Under the pieces are notes generated by a model, which worked only from the letters and a program-made list of their open reading frames with translations, ran no database searches and had not been told where the DNA came from. The position numbers and the translations under genes are program-made. Source: Parabacteroides goldsteinii DSM 19448 = WAL 12034 (GTDB lineage: Bacteria; Bacteroidota; Bacteroidia; Bacteroidales; Tannerellaceae). From it: a stretch of DNA of 64,000 nucleotides. Below, one piece after another: positions 28,224 through 36,834 of this stretch; the first letter of the stretch is position 1, and every line of letters starts with the position of its first letter. The stretch spans positions 1,640,586-1,704,585 of the forward strand of contig NZ_KQ033912.1 of NCBI RefSeq assembly GCF_000969835.1. Reading direction: 5' to 3'.

Positions 28224-29471
28224 TTATTTACAGCGGATGGAACGACCCAGTTTCAAAACAGTAGTTTTGGATATACCATTCATTTCGCACAACTTGCCAA
28301 CTGTTGTTCCGTATTTAGCAGCCAGAGCACCCAAGGTATCACCACTCTTAATGCGGTGGTAAACAGGTGTTGCTTCCTGATCAGCACTGACATTTCCAGT
28401 CAGAGAGGCAACCGGAGTGGCAGCTTCTACAGTTGTAGTCTTAACCGCTTTTGCTACAGTTTGCGTATTTGTCTTTTTGGTTGCAGATTTAGCTGCTACA
28501 GTCGCTTCTTTTCCGGCACTACAACGGATTGACTGACCTAAACGAAGCATAGAAGTACTCTTGATGCCATTCAAACGGCAAAGCTCATTAACTGTCGTGC
28601 CATACATGCGGGCAATCTTACCCAGTGTATCACCCGATTTCACACGGTGATAAACCATCTGGTCACTTGAAGAAGTATAAATATTACTCTTACGCCCGTT
28701 AATCTTTATATTATGGAATACATAAACATCCTGATGAGGAACTGAGTTTTCGAAATCAATAATGTCGGCCGGATTGATAGCCTGTCCCAGGAAGCGGGTT
28801 TCGAAATGAAGATGAGAACCGGTAGAACGTCCGGTGTTTCCTCCTAATGCGATCGGATCGCCTGCACGAACAATGTCGTTTACATCAACAAGTGATTTGG
28901 ATAAGTGACCGTAAACTGTTTCAAGTCCGTTCGGATGGCGAACCACCAGGTAATTTCCATATCCGCGACGTTCGAAATTACGGATACGTACCTTTCCGTC
29001 AAATGCTGCACGGATCGTATCGCCTACCTGAACCTTCAGGTCTATTCCTTTATGCATACGACGACGACGGGGACCATATTTAGAGGTAACGCGCGTCATT
29101 GTATCGATAGGAAGAATAAATGTTGAACAATCTATAGCGCAGGAATCCGGCATTTCAACTTTAGCTCCTCCACGGAAAGGATCTACCCAACGGGTGTCCC
29201 AGTTCGATCCGTACAATTCATCTGCAGGAAACAGAAGGGCTTCATTGGCAGCAAGAGATTCATCAACTCTTGCATTGATCTCTGCCAGTTCTTTCAAACC
29301 CATATCTTTACGGATGGTAACACGGTCAGCCATCAGTTCGGATACGCGTTTATCCATTTTTACTATATGTATAGTTTCTTTTGGAGTATCTGTCCCTGTT
29401 TGTTTCTGAGCTGATACAGCCGAAACCATAAAGGAAGTACAACAAATAAAAAGTAGTGCTCTTATTTTCAT
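28224..29471 (-). CDS. M23 peptidase with two LysM domains
   Basis: Cell-wall endopeptidase, 415 residues. Signal peptide (LLFICCTSFMVSAVSAQ), then an M23 domain with the zinc ligands in RRMHKGIDLKV and SHLHFETRF and the loop VYGHLSKSLVDVNDIV. Two LysM repeats follow (VYHRVKSGDTLGKIARMYG; VYHRIKSGDTLGALAAKYG), joined by a Thr/Ala/Lys linker. It most likely cuts peptide cross-links in peptidoglycan during growth or separation. The Met at 29480 is an equally possible start. Confidence 0.95.
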   Translation of the reverse strand: MKIRALLFICCTSFMVSAVSAQKQTGTDTPKETIHIVKMDKRVSELMADRVTIRKDMGLKELAEINARVDESLAANEALLFPADELYGSNWDTRWVDPFRGGAKVEMPDSCAIDCSTFILPIDTMTRVTSKYGPRRRRMHKGIDLKVQVGDTIRAAFDGKVRIRNFERRGYGNYLVVRHPNGLETVYGHLSKSLVDVNDIVRAGDPIALGGNTGRSTGSHLHFETRFLGQAINPADIIDFENSVPHQDVYVFHNIKINGRKSNIYTSSSDQMVYHRVKSGDTLGKIARMYGTTVNELCRLNGIKSTSMLRLGQSIRCSAGKEATVAAKSATKKTNTQTVAKAVKTTTVEAATPVASLTGNVSADQEATPVYHRIKSGDTLGALAAKYGTTVGKLCEMNGISKTTVLKLGRSIRCK

Positions 29472-29679
29472 TTTTATCATTTTTCGAAATGGAATCCAGA
29501 AGTAAAATAAGCTGTGAAACAGACCCTATTTTTTACAAATTGACCAAAGTTCGTTATTTTGAGCAAGTTGACAAAATTCAATCCGGAAAAATTTCCGCAA
29601 TGAAAGTGAAGAAATTCAAAACGACGCACTATTCTTTCTGAAATACAAACACTTACACAAAAACATGTTTCACAACATA

Positions 29680-31776
29680 TTAGCTAATCATACTCCAGTT
29701 TATCTTCCGGGTAAAGAGTGTTTTTAACCTTTCGTTCAAAATCCGGTTGGGTTCGGACAGTAATTCGGGGTCTTTGTCCAAGACTTCCTGTGCGATATCC
29801 CGCGCATATTGCAATATCTGCCCGTCAGCAGCCAGGTTCGCAATCTTCAGGTCAAGCCCTTCCCCGCTTTGCTGGGTTCCTTCCAGATCTCCATGTCCGC
29901 GAAGGTGCAGGTCGGCTTCTGCAATCTCAAAACCGTTATTGCTGTTCACCATTATCTCCAGACGCTTACGGGTATCGTTGCTCAGCTTATAAGAAGAGAC
30001 CAGGATACAATAGGATTGTTCCGCACCACGTCCTACCCTGCCGCGCAACTGGTGTAATTGTGACAGACCGAAACGTTCGGCACTTTCAATCACCATCACA
30101 GAGGCATTCGGAACATTCACCCCTACCTCGATAACAGTTGTTGCCATCAATATCTGCGCTTCGCCGGTAATAAATTTCTGCATTTCGGTTTCCTTGTCCG
30201 CTACTTTCATTTTCCCATGCACCATGCAAACTTTATATTCGGGAAACACCTCTTTAAATGTTTCGAAACCGTCTTCCAGATTTTTATAGTCCAGCTTCTC
30301 ACTTCCTTCAATCAGCGGGTAAACAACATACACCTGGCGCCCCAACTGGATTTCCTTACGCAGAAAATCATATAACTGGGCTTTTTTATTATCGTAACGG
30401 TGCACTGTCTGGATAGGCTTGCGACCGGGGGGTAACTCATCAATAACGGAAACGTCCAGATCACCATACAAAGTCATGGCAAGTGTCCGGGGAATAGGAG
30501 TAGCCGTCATCACCAATACGTGAGGGACAACTGCATTCTTTTTCCAGAGGCGTGAACGTTGTTCCACACCGAAACGATGTTGTTCGTCAATAATAGCCAA
30601 CCCGAGTGAAGAGAATACCACAGTTTCTTCAATCAGGGCATGCGTTCCTATCACGATCTGTATTTCACCGCTGGCAATGGCCGGAAGTATTTTATTACGC
30701 TCCTTCTTTTTCGTCGATCCGGTCAATAAGGCAACACGAATATCCATATCTTTCAGGAATTCCATCACGGTAGCATAATGCTGGGTTGCCAGTATTTCCG
30801 TCGGCGCCATCATGCAAGCCTGACAATGGTTATCGACAGCCAGCAGCATGGAGAGTAAAGCGACCAACGTCTTTCCGCTTCCCACATCTCCCTGCAACAG
30901 ACGGTTCATCTGCCGCCCGCTCCCCATATCGGCACGGATCTCCTTCACCACCCGTTTTTGTGCACCGGTCAGTTCAAACGGAAGATAATCTTTATAGAAT
31001 GTATTAAAGTAATTCCCGACAGTGGGGAATACGATTCCTTTCAGCTTCAACTTCCGCAGACTGGCTGTACGGAGGATATTCAACTGTATAAAAAACAGTT
31101 CGTCGAACTTCAAGCGCAACTGTGCCTGTCTCAGCTTCTCCGTCGACTCCGGAAAATGGACATTACGGATCGCTTCCTTCAACGGCATCATCCGGATACG
31201 CGACAGGACATCTGCCGGAAGTGTTTCAGGCAATATCCAGTTCAAAGAACTCAGTAATGTATATTGCAGATTCTGTATCGCCCTCGAATTAAGGAACGAC
31301 TTTTTCATTTTTTCCGATGTATTATAGAAAGGTGTCAGACCGGCTGCCACCTGGTCTGCCTGATCCATCGGATCGATATCGGGATGGGGAATATTATAAA
31401 TATGTCCGAACTCGGTCGGTTTGCCGAAAACAATATAATCTGTCCCCGTTTTGTATTTATCGGTCACATAATTAAGACCTTTGAACCAGACGAGGTCGAT
31501 CGTCCCGGTGCCATCGGTAAATTTAGCCACCAATCGCCGGGTTCGCCCTTCCCCCACCGTGTCATAATACAGAATACGTCCTTTCAGTTGGATATAAGGC
31601 ATATTTCCCGTTATTTCGGAAACCTTATAAAACCGGCTACGGTCGATATATTTATACGGGAAATAAAACAACAAATCCTCATACGAAGATATTCCGGCCT
31701 CTTTCCGTAATATCTCCGCTTTCTTCGGGCCTACACCCGGCAGATACATAAGGGATCGTTTGTCTAAATCAAGCAT
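29680..31776 (-). CDS. recG: ATP-dependent DNA helicase RecG
   Basis: Remodels stalled replication forks and branched DNA. 698 residues, full length: N-terminal HhH-like and wedge (OB) domain (MPYIQLKGRILYYDTVGEG), Walker A GDVGSGKTLVALL, PTEILATQHY motif Ia, DEQH box IIDEQHRFGVEQR, motif III VMTATPIPRTLA, and motif VI QLRGRVGRGAEQSYC. The start codon lies within a short sequence that is repeated about 1.2 kb upstream on the far side of a YhcG-type nuclease gene, so its original promoter has probably been displaced. Confidence 0.97.
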   Translation of the reverse strand: MLDLDKRSLMYLPGVGPKKAEILRKEAGISSYEDLLFYFPYKYIDRSRFYKVSEITGNMPYIQLKGRILYYDTVGEGRTRRLVAKFTDGTGTIDLVWFKGLNYVTDKYKTGTDYIVFGKPTEFGHIYNIPHPDIDPMDQADQVAAGLTPFYNTSEKMKKSFLNSRAIQNLQYTLLSSLNWILPETLPADVLSRIRMMPLKEAIRNVHFPESTEKLRQAQLRLKFDELFFIQLNILRTASLRKLKLKGIVFPTVGNYFNTFYKDYLPFELTGAQKRVVKEIRADMGSGRQMNRLLQGDVGSGKTLVALLSMLLAVDNHCQACMMAPTEILATQHYATVMEFLKDMDIRVALLTGSTKKKERNKILPAIASGEIQIVIGTHALIEETVVFSSLGLAIIDEQHRFGVEQRSRLWKKNAVVPHVLVMTATPIPRTLAMTLYGDLDVSVIDELPPGRKPIQTVHRYDNKKAQLYDFLRKEIQLGRQVYVVYPLIEGSEKLDYKNLEDGFETFKEVFPEYKVCMVHGKMKVADKETEMQKFITGEAQILMATTVIEVGVNVPNASVMVIESAERFGLSQLHQLRGRVGRGAEQSYCILVSSYKLSNDTRKRLEIMVNSNNGFEIAEADLHLRGHGDLEGTQQSGEGLDLKIANLAADGQILQYARDIAQEVLDKDPELLSEPNRILNERLKTLFTRKINWSMIS

Positions 31777-31788
31777 AGCTGTCTATTT
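31767..31788. repeat. Direct repeat copy 1, over the recG start codon
   Basis: Plus-strand core CATAGCTGTCTATTT (31774-31788) is identical to 32934-32948; over 22 bases 20 match. The leftward sense reads AATAGACAGCTATG plus the first recG codons. Confidence 0.75.
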
Positions 31789-31801
31789 CTGTCTATATAA
31801 T

Positions 31802-32887
31802 TCACAAAACATAATCGTCATCGCCTTTATCTTCAAACTCATCAATCCATTCCTTCAATTTTCTTTGTAGTAAGCTTTTATTCGGAAGATATAGCGCATA
31901 TTCCGTTGCATAAATATTTGCATTCTCTGGTAGAGTGAGTTTGACTAAAGCATCATTTTTCTCCTGACAAAGCAAAATACCAATCGTCGGTTTCTCAAAA
32001 TCCATCTTTACATAACGATCAAAGAAATTGACATACATCTGCATTTGTCCTAAATCCTGATGTGTTAATTTATCAACTTTCAAGTCTATGAGAACATAGC
32101 ATTGTAACAATCGATTATAAAAAACCAAATCAACAAAGAAATGTTGCTCGTTAAAAGTAAAACGCTTCTGACGCGCTTCAAATAAAAAACCTTTTCCTAA
32201 CTCCAATAGAAAGTCTTGCAATTTTCCTATGATCGCATTTTCAAGCTTACTCTCACTATAAGCAGCATCTATTCTCAACCCCAAAAATTCCAAAGTCAAT
32301 GGATTCTTTATTATATCAGATGATTTCTCTAATGTCTGCCCTTCTATTGCCAAACGCATTACCTCGTTCTTGTTTCGGCTTAATGCTAATCGTTCATATA
32401 AACTTGATCCAATTTGTCTACTTAATTGTCGTACACTCCAATTCTGTTTGCCGCATTCTATTTCATAAAAATTTCGTTCTTCAGGATTTTCTATCCGCAT
32501 AAGAACAAGATAATGTGACCAGCTAAGAGTAAACTGGACGGTCTGCCCTGATAAAATCTCCGTTTCAATTGGCTCAACACTGTTGAGCTTATTAGAATAA
32601 GTTACATAAAACTGTCTGATTCTCTTCAAATTCGGGTAAGAATATCCATTGCCAAATTGTTGCGAAAGCCTATTTGACAATTCTTTCAATGTAGCTTTAC
32701 CATACTCCGCACGAGAAGCTCCCTGCTGTTCTTCTTCCACAATATAACGTCCTATTTCATAGTTTGTATACACCATAGCCACATTTATAGCTGTAGCTAG
32801 TTGTCTACGAGTCGACTCTATCAACATAGAGATTTTATCATATAAAACCTCTATTGTTTGCGAATTTGACATCTCTGAATCTTTCAT
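31802..32887 (-). CDS. YhcG/DUF1016-type PD-(D/E)XK nuclease
   Basis: 361 residues. The N-terminal DUF1016 domain is YEIGRYIVEEEQQGASRAEY, GKATLKELSNRLSQQFGNGY and SYPNLKRIRQFYVTY. The C-terminal nuclease has FLLELGKGFLFEARQKRFTF and HFFVDLVFYNRLLQCYVLID, continuing LKVDKLTHQDLGQMQMYVNF, giving the D...(E/D)-x-K-type active site (VDLVFY, LIDLK). Such proteins are accessory genes often found with restriction or defence islands or mobile DNA, and act on DNA. No methylase or other partner is beside it. AT-rich compared with recG, and bounded by duplicated recG 5' ends, which points to acquisition as a cassette. Start at 32887 or five codons later. Confidence 0.9.
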   Translation of the reverse strand: MKDSEMSNSQTIEVLYDKISMLIESTRRQLATAINVAMVYTNYEIGRYIVEEEQQGASRAEYGKATLKELSNRLSQQFGNGYSYPNLKRIRQFYVTYSNKLNSVEPIETEILSGQTVQFTLSWSHYLVLMRIENPEERNFYEIECGKQNWSVRQLSRQIGSSLYERLALSRNKNEVMRLAIEGQTLEKSSDIIKNPLTLEFLGLRIDAAYSESKLENAIIGKLQDFLLELGKGFLFEARQKRFTFNEQHFFVDLVFYNRLLQCYVLIDLKVDKLTHQDLGQMQMYVNFFDRYVKMDFEKPTIGILLCQEKNDALVKLTLPENANIYATEYALYLPNKSLLQRKLKEWIDEFEDKGDDDYVL

Positions 32888-32926
32888 ATTTCTTTACGGA
32901 TTTTTCAATAGTACAGCATCGGTCTG

Positions 32927-32948
32927 AATCGAACATAGCTGTCTATTT
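32927..32948. repeat. Direct repeat copy 2, diverged recG 5' end beyond the nuclease gene
   Basis: Leftward reading gives AATAGACAGCTATG then TTC GAT TCA GAC CGA, which parallels recG ATG CTT GAT TTA GAC AAA CGA. It looks like a second, diverged copy of the recG start region. Confidence 0.7.
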
Positions 32949-32994
32949 GGACAGCGAATTTATCATTTTTATGGGCATTATGCAAATAAGAAAA

Positions 32995-33027
32995 CAGAGT
33001 ATCTCACATTTTCAGTAAGATACTCTG
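32995..33027 (-). terminator. Terminator after the outer-membrane barrel genes
   Basis: Perfect 10-bp stem CAGAGTATCT / AGATACTCTG; leftward it is followed by TTTTCTTATTT. It ends the transcript from 33034 onward and insulates the nuclease gene. Confidence 0.85.
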
Positions 33028-33033
33028 CTTTTA

Positions 33034-33498
33034 TTACAATTTGAATTTGTATCCGACATATAGTCCAAACAGGAACTCCTGTTCATTTATACAGTTCTGG
33101 AAGCAGTTAACGCCGACAAAGACTCTTTTCATTTCAACACTGACTTCTGCCGTAGCACCTACCTGAACTTCCGGCCCCGTACCAAAATAAGCGCCTCCAT
33201 TCAGACGAAGATTTGCCTTTTCCTTCAATGGAATGTGGAATGATGCATAAACCGGGATATTAAAATCAATATCCCATGTATCCGAATTGCCGATTGCCGA
33301 CCTATTTGCCGTATGCAACAACACCCCGGTCTGAATTGAAAATAATGTTGATTGCGGAAAGTTTATATAGGCTCCCGCATGAAGCCCCCATACATCTCCA
33401 CCCATTATACCGGTACGTGCCTCTATATCAGCGGCCTGTACACAATTAAAAACAGAGAACAATGCAATAACAATTAATACCAGTGTCTTTTTCATCAT
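33034..33498 (-). CDS. Small outer membrane beta-barrel protein
   Basis: 154 residues with a signal peptide (LFSVFNCVQAAD) and six to eight amphipathic strands (YINFPQSTLFSIQTGVLLH, IPVYASFHIPLKEKANLRL). The last strand FLFGLYVGYKFKL ends in the aromatic/hydrophobic pattern used by the BAM complex. Length fits an 8-strand OmpA-like or OMP_b-brl barrel without extra domains. Last of three barrel genes in this block; function unknown. Confidence 0.8.
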   Translation of the reverse strand: MMKKTLVLIVIALFSVFNCVQAADIEARTGIMGGDVWGLHAGAYINFPQSTLFSIQTGVLLHTANRSAIGNSDTWDIDFNIPVYASFHIPLKEKANLRLNGGAYFGTGPEVQVGATAEVSVEMKRVFVGVNCFQNCINEQEFLFGLYVGYKFKL

Positions 33499-33506
33499 AT
33501 ATTCAT

Positions 33507-34112
33507 TTATTTACAAAGTGTAAACGGGATAAATACAGATATATTACAATCGGAAATTTGTCCCTTCCTGAACTTCTCGGTATCTATCGTATTTGTAAAG
33601 CCTAACCGGTAGTTCACAGAGATATCGATCTTATTATTGATATTATAACCGACTTTCCATAAAAGCGGAATATCAAACTTCTTCCCGTCGGAAGCCACAT
33701 ACCAGGTAGGCTCCAGTCCTAGACCTGCATATAAGCCTTTCACGATCTTATAATTAACGGAAGAAGACAAGGCGAGTGAAAGATTCGCATCGTTCGCCTC
33801 AACACGACCTGCATCAGACCTGACATCTTTCGATTTAAACATTTTGGCATTAACCAGCGGATCAATATCATAGAACCACCGGGTATGTTTCTTGTCTTCA
33901 ATACGGAAACGATAGCCCAGCTGTAAATTAAACTTGTAATCTTCAAAGAGTTTTGTCCCCTTAGCTACTTTTTCAATAATATCGGGATTCTTCATATTGG
34001 GAGCTACATTTCTGTCAAATCCCAAACCACCCCCTACCAGTAAACCTGTTCTCAACTGTGCATGGCTACTCATAGCCACCAAAAGAAAAAGAAATAATAA
34101 ATGCTTTTTCAT
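33507..34112 (-). CDS. Outer membrane beta-barrel protein (porin-like)
   Basis: 201 residues from the Met at 34112 (signal peptide HLLFLFLLVAMSSHAQ); the frame is open nine bases further. Strands include FNLQLGYRFRIEDKKHTRWF, LALSSSVNYKIVKGLYAGLG and IDISVNYRLGFTN. Resembles the PorT/OMP_b-brl_2 style. Eight bp upstream of the 154-residue barrel gene and doubtless co-transcribed with it. The C terminus (FIPFTLCK) ends on a Cys-Lys, which is unusual for a barrel. Confidence 0.8.
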   Translation of the reverse strand: MKKHLLFLFLLVAMSSHAQLRTGLLVGGGLGFDRNVAPNMKNPDIIEKVAKGTKLFEDYKFNLQLGYRFRIEDKKHTRWFYDIDPLVNAKMFKSKDVRSDAGRVEANDANLSLALSSSVNYKIVKGLYAGLGLEPTWYVASDGKKFDIPLLWKVGYNINNKIDISVNYRLGFTNTIDTEKFRKGQISDCNISVFIPFTLCK

Positions 34113-34438
34113 ACGCCACATTATTTAATTAATAAATAAACACAATCAACATCTCGCAAATATCACTACAAATATTCCTTCGTTTGCAAAACTAAGAATA
34201 AGTTTTAAACTTATCGATTAATCACACAGAAAAAGCACATACACATTAAGAAAATAAAGAGATATAGATTTTTCTGTCAAAAGTAAGAAAGTGTGTCAAA
34301 AGTCACGATCCTGTCATCCCGGGCTTGACCCAGGATCGCATACTAAGCGCTATAATCAGTGTAGTATGAGTTGGCGGATCAAGTCCGCCATGACAAAACA
34401 GACTTTTGGCACCTCCTTTGATATAAAACAGATTTCTC
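34113..34438. other. 326-bp gap holding a REP/MITE-like repeat
   Basis: Separates two barrel genes. AT-rich on the left, with a GC-rich inverted repeat element at 34312-34395. No gene is called: the rightward open frame over the repeat is a by-product of the repeat. Confidence 0.6.
34312..34395. repeat. 84-bp palindromic intergenic element (REP/MITE-like)
   Basis: Ends TGTCAT and ATGACA. The outer 20 bases of the two ends match as an inverted repeat at 16 positions (TGTCATCCCGGGCTTGACCC against TGTCATGGCGGACTTGATCC). Each end also forms its own hairpin with a CTTGA or ATCAAGT loop. Elements with the core TCATCCCGGGCTTGACCC occur in many bacteria as dispersed repeats (general recollection). 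GC-rich within an AT-rich setting. Confidence 0.75.
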
Positions 34439-35137
34439 TTACAAAGAGAATTTATAACCAACAGAAATACTGGCTGTTCTGTTTTTCATCTTATGAGTTG
34501 AAGTTTTATAACTTGGAGTATCAAAACCAGACCATACTTTCTTTAGTCCCAGATCATAAGCAAAAGAAATGACAAAATCAGATATTTCACCAGACAGTCC
34601 AAAACGCAGTCCGGAGTCAAAACGATCAAATGCTTTGATTTCCGTATCTACAAATCCTTCTTTTTTAAAGTCTTTAAATGGATTATCCCAGGTTTCAGCG
34701 GGGCGAGTACTTCCACTTTCATCTGAAACAATAATATCAAGATCACCAGAACCAACTACACCACAGGCAAAGTATGTTCCAATAGAAGGCACCAAATGTA
34801 CCTTTTCCATTAAAGGAATCCGATAACCGACCATTAAAGGAATCTCAAGATACCCCAAATGGATATTAGCATGCCTTAATACAGACGAATAATTATATCG
34901 ATCCCATAATCCGGAAGCACCTTTACTCGAATAAGATAATCCGGATTGTAGCATAACTCCATTCTTAAACAAATAGTCGACAGAAACTCCTCCTGTAACA
35001 TCTACGTTATGTGAATTGGCAATAATAGCCAAAGAAGAAACATTCATTCCAATTTCTGCCCCCAAACGAAATTGAGCACTCATTTTTGCTGCACTAAAAA
35101 GAATTAGTACAAGCATGATGTAAAATTTTGTTTTCAT
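34439..35137 (-). CDS. Outer membrane beta-barrel protein, PorT/OMP_b-brl_2 type
   Basis: 232 residues, signal peptide (MLVLILFSAAKMSAQ), then FRLGAEIGMNVSSLA, GGVSVDYLFKNGVMLQSGLS, LGYLEIPLMVGYRIPL and HLVPSIGTYFACGVVGSG, which follow the PorT-like pattern closely. The last strand TASISVGYKFSL ends in the expected form. It lies 23 bp downstream of the lipoprotein gene at 35161, so the two are probably co-transcribed. Function unknown. Confidence 0.85.
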   Translation of the reverse strand: MKTKFYIMLVLILFSAAKMSAQFRLGAEIGMNVSSLAIIANSHNVDVTGGVSVDYLFKNGVMLQSGLSYSSKGASGLWDRYNYSSVLRHANIHLGYLEIPLMVGYRIPLMEKVHLVPSIGTYFACGVVGSGDLDIIVSDESGSTRPAETWDNPFKDFKKEGFVDTEIKAFDRFDSGLRFGLSGEISDFVISFAYDLGLKKVWSGFDTPSYKTSTHKMKNRTASISVGYKFSL

Positions 35138-35160
35138 ACAATTTCAGTATACTGAATTAA

Positions 35161-36270
35161 TCATTCTCCAGAATGTACATTGTCATGCTCATCACATACT
35201 TTTTTAGCACAATTACCAGCATTATGGTCTTCATCCATACCATATTTTCCATTCGCATAATTGTAACCGAGACCTTCCGGATTTGTACCTCCGGTTATTG
35301 CCTTATAATGTATGCAAGCTGCATGTTGGACAGGTTTCGTATAATTCCTAACACTTAAACCTAAATTATACACAAATGTGTGATTATCAGACACATCAGC
35401 CTCATCCAACCCGGGATGAGAAAGTTCAAAGTCACCAATCGATTTTAATGTTTGATCCTCATTAACAGTTAAAGGTATGTTTTTAAATACACATTCTATT
35501 TGCTCCACGGCATACGATGTTGAATAATGCTTCCAACTTCCCTTTTTCCTTTTTCCATCAACAAAAATATGGAATTGTATACAAGCCTCATTTGTCCCCT
35601 GAGTATCAGTTAACACTACATTTCTAAGTAACGAACATGATGTAATTACCATCTTTGTATAGTCTGCTTTTTTATAACTATATTCTTTATATCCAATAAC
35701 ATCGGTTACTTCTCTTGCATTCCCAGTCATTACATAAGAAATTCTTGGAGACATAGAACGTTCTTTCCCTATAGAATAAACAGAAGTCTCATCTACTACA
35801 TTTTTCACATCTCCTAAGTAAAACACACCATCTTTATTTGTAATACACTGATAAGTCTTTGATTTAATAACCGGCTTAACAAGACTGTCTGTATCCAAAT
35901 AAATATATTCAGCATACTTATTTAATAATTGATCGAATTTATCAAAATCCTCATCGTTATATGCTTCTTCTACCTCATTAACGAATTTATTCACATAGGA
36001 TCGATAAGAAACAAATCCCATTGTCTTTTCCCAATTATTTAACTCCTGATCTGTTAACTTAATAAGCGAGTCAGTTACAGCAAAATAATCTTTTGTACTT
36101 CTAAAACAAAGCGAACCATCTCCTTGAACATAGCAAGGGACATCTACTGATGATTTAGTCTGTGGAGCATCACCACTATTATCAACTTCTTCTAAAACGC
36201 TATTTTCTCCACAAGAAAATAATGCACATGAAAACAAACATGTACCAATAAACATAATTAACTTATTCAT
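35161..36270 (-). CDS. Lipoprotein of unknown function (possibly DUF4848-like)
   Basis: 369 residues with a clear lipobox (CALFSCGENS). The N-terminal third (VPCYVQGDGSLCFRSTKDYF, LTDQELNNWEKTMGFVSYRS) resembles Bacteroidetes lipoproteins labelled DUF4848. The central part is beta-rich with a charged loop (FVDGKRKKGSWKHY). The C terminus is rich in Asp, His and Cys (MDEDHNAGNCAKKVCDEHDN), a possible metal-binding or disulphide-bonded tail. AT-rich. It lies in the accessory block between DUF3244 and a barrel gene. Confidence 0.7.
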   Translation of the reverse strand: MNKLIMFIGTCLFSCALFSCGENSVLEEVDNSGDAPQTKSSVDVPCYVQGDGSLCFRSTKDYFAVTDSLIKLTDQELNNWEKTMGFVSYRSYVNKFVNEVEEAYNDEDFDKFDQLLNKYAEYIYLDTDSLVKPVIKSKTYQCITNKDGVFYLGDVKNVVDETSVYSIGKERSMSPRISYVMTGNAREVTDVIGYKEYSYKKADYTKMVITSCSLLRNVVLTDTQGTNEACIQFHIFVDGKRKKGSWKHYSTSYAVEQIECVFKNIPLTVNEDQTLKSIGDFELSHPGLDEADVSDNHTFVYNLGLSVRNYTKPVQHAACIHYKAITGGTNPEGLGYNYANGKYGMDEDHNAGNCAKKVCDEHDNVHSGE

Positions 36271-36308
36271 AAAATGTAATTTATATAATTAATAATACAA
36301 TAATAATT

Positions 36309-36641
36309 CTATTCTATAGAAAAATTTCCCCATAGTTTATACTCATCACTAAGAACAATAATGATATAGGTTCCTTTTTTCAAATCCAACTCCAAAGGAA
36401 TGGTTCTACTATATCCTTCAATAGAAGAGTCAAAAACTATATTTCCTGCAACATCTTCTATTACTATATCCAATGTCTTTAACTCGTCTGAAATTCCCAA
36501 CTCTAATACCTGCCCATCAATATAGGCTTCGATCGGAGGCATTAAAGAACGACGTCTATCATTTAAATAGATCTTCTCCCTTTTTGCAAAACCTGCAATT
36601 GTTACGCAGAGCAACATCGCAACTAACAAACATCTTTTCAT
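36309..36641 (-). CDS. DUF3244 domain small secreted protein
   Basis: 110 residues: signal peptide (LLVAMLLCVTIAGFAK), then a single immunoglobulin-like beta-sandwich typical of DUF3244 (PPIEAYIDGQVLELGIS, LDIVIEDVAGNIVFDSS, IPLELDLKKGTYIIIVLSD). These small proteins often sit beside TPR/HTH membrane regulators in Bacteroides and relatives, as here. Likely periplasmic or surface; role unknown. Confidence 0.85.
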   Translation of the reverse strand: MKRCLLVAMLLCVTIAGFAKREKIYLNDRRRSLMPPIEAYIDGQVLELGISDELKTLDIVIEDVAGNIVFDSSIEGYSRTIPLELDLKKGTYIIIVLSDEYKLWGNFSIE

Positions 36642-36666
36642 TTCTTTTGTGTTTTATAATCTATGG

Positions 36667-36697
36667 CAAAAGTAGAGAGATAAAACTAGGACACAAG
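36667..36697 (-). promoter_or_regulatory. Promoter of the DUF3244 gene
   Basis: Leftward -7 box TACTTTTG (36667-36674) with CTTG at 36694-36697, one mismatch from TTTG, at a spacing of 19 bases. It would drive DUF3244, the lipoprotein and perhaps the barrel genes. Confidence 0.55.
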
Positions 36698-36773
36698 ACC
36701 TTTAAGCGGCAAACACATGTACAGGCCACTTTACCGCGACAAGCGTATAACGAATTGATTATCAATAAACAAA

Positions 36774-36811
36774 GACCCTCTGTACATACAACAATATATG
36801 TACAGAGGGTC
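36774..36811 (-). terminator. Terminator of the TPR regulator gene
   Basis: Perfect 15-bp stem GACCCTCTGTACATA / TATGTACAGAGGGTC with an 8-base loop; leftward it is followed by TTTGTTTATTG. It separates the regulator from DUF3244. Confidence 0.85.
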
Positions 36812-36834
36812 TTTCACCTATCTTAAAGAGATCT

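Noticed and set aside
27687..28532. Rightward open frame of 281 codons
   Set aside because: Runs antisense through two identified genes and a terminator; no plausible product.
34291..34572. Rightward open frame of 93 codons over the palindromic element
   Set aside because: It is produced by the repeat and by the antisense of the barrel gene at 34439.
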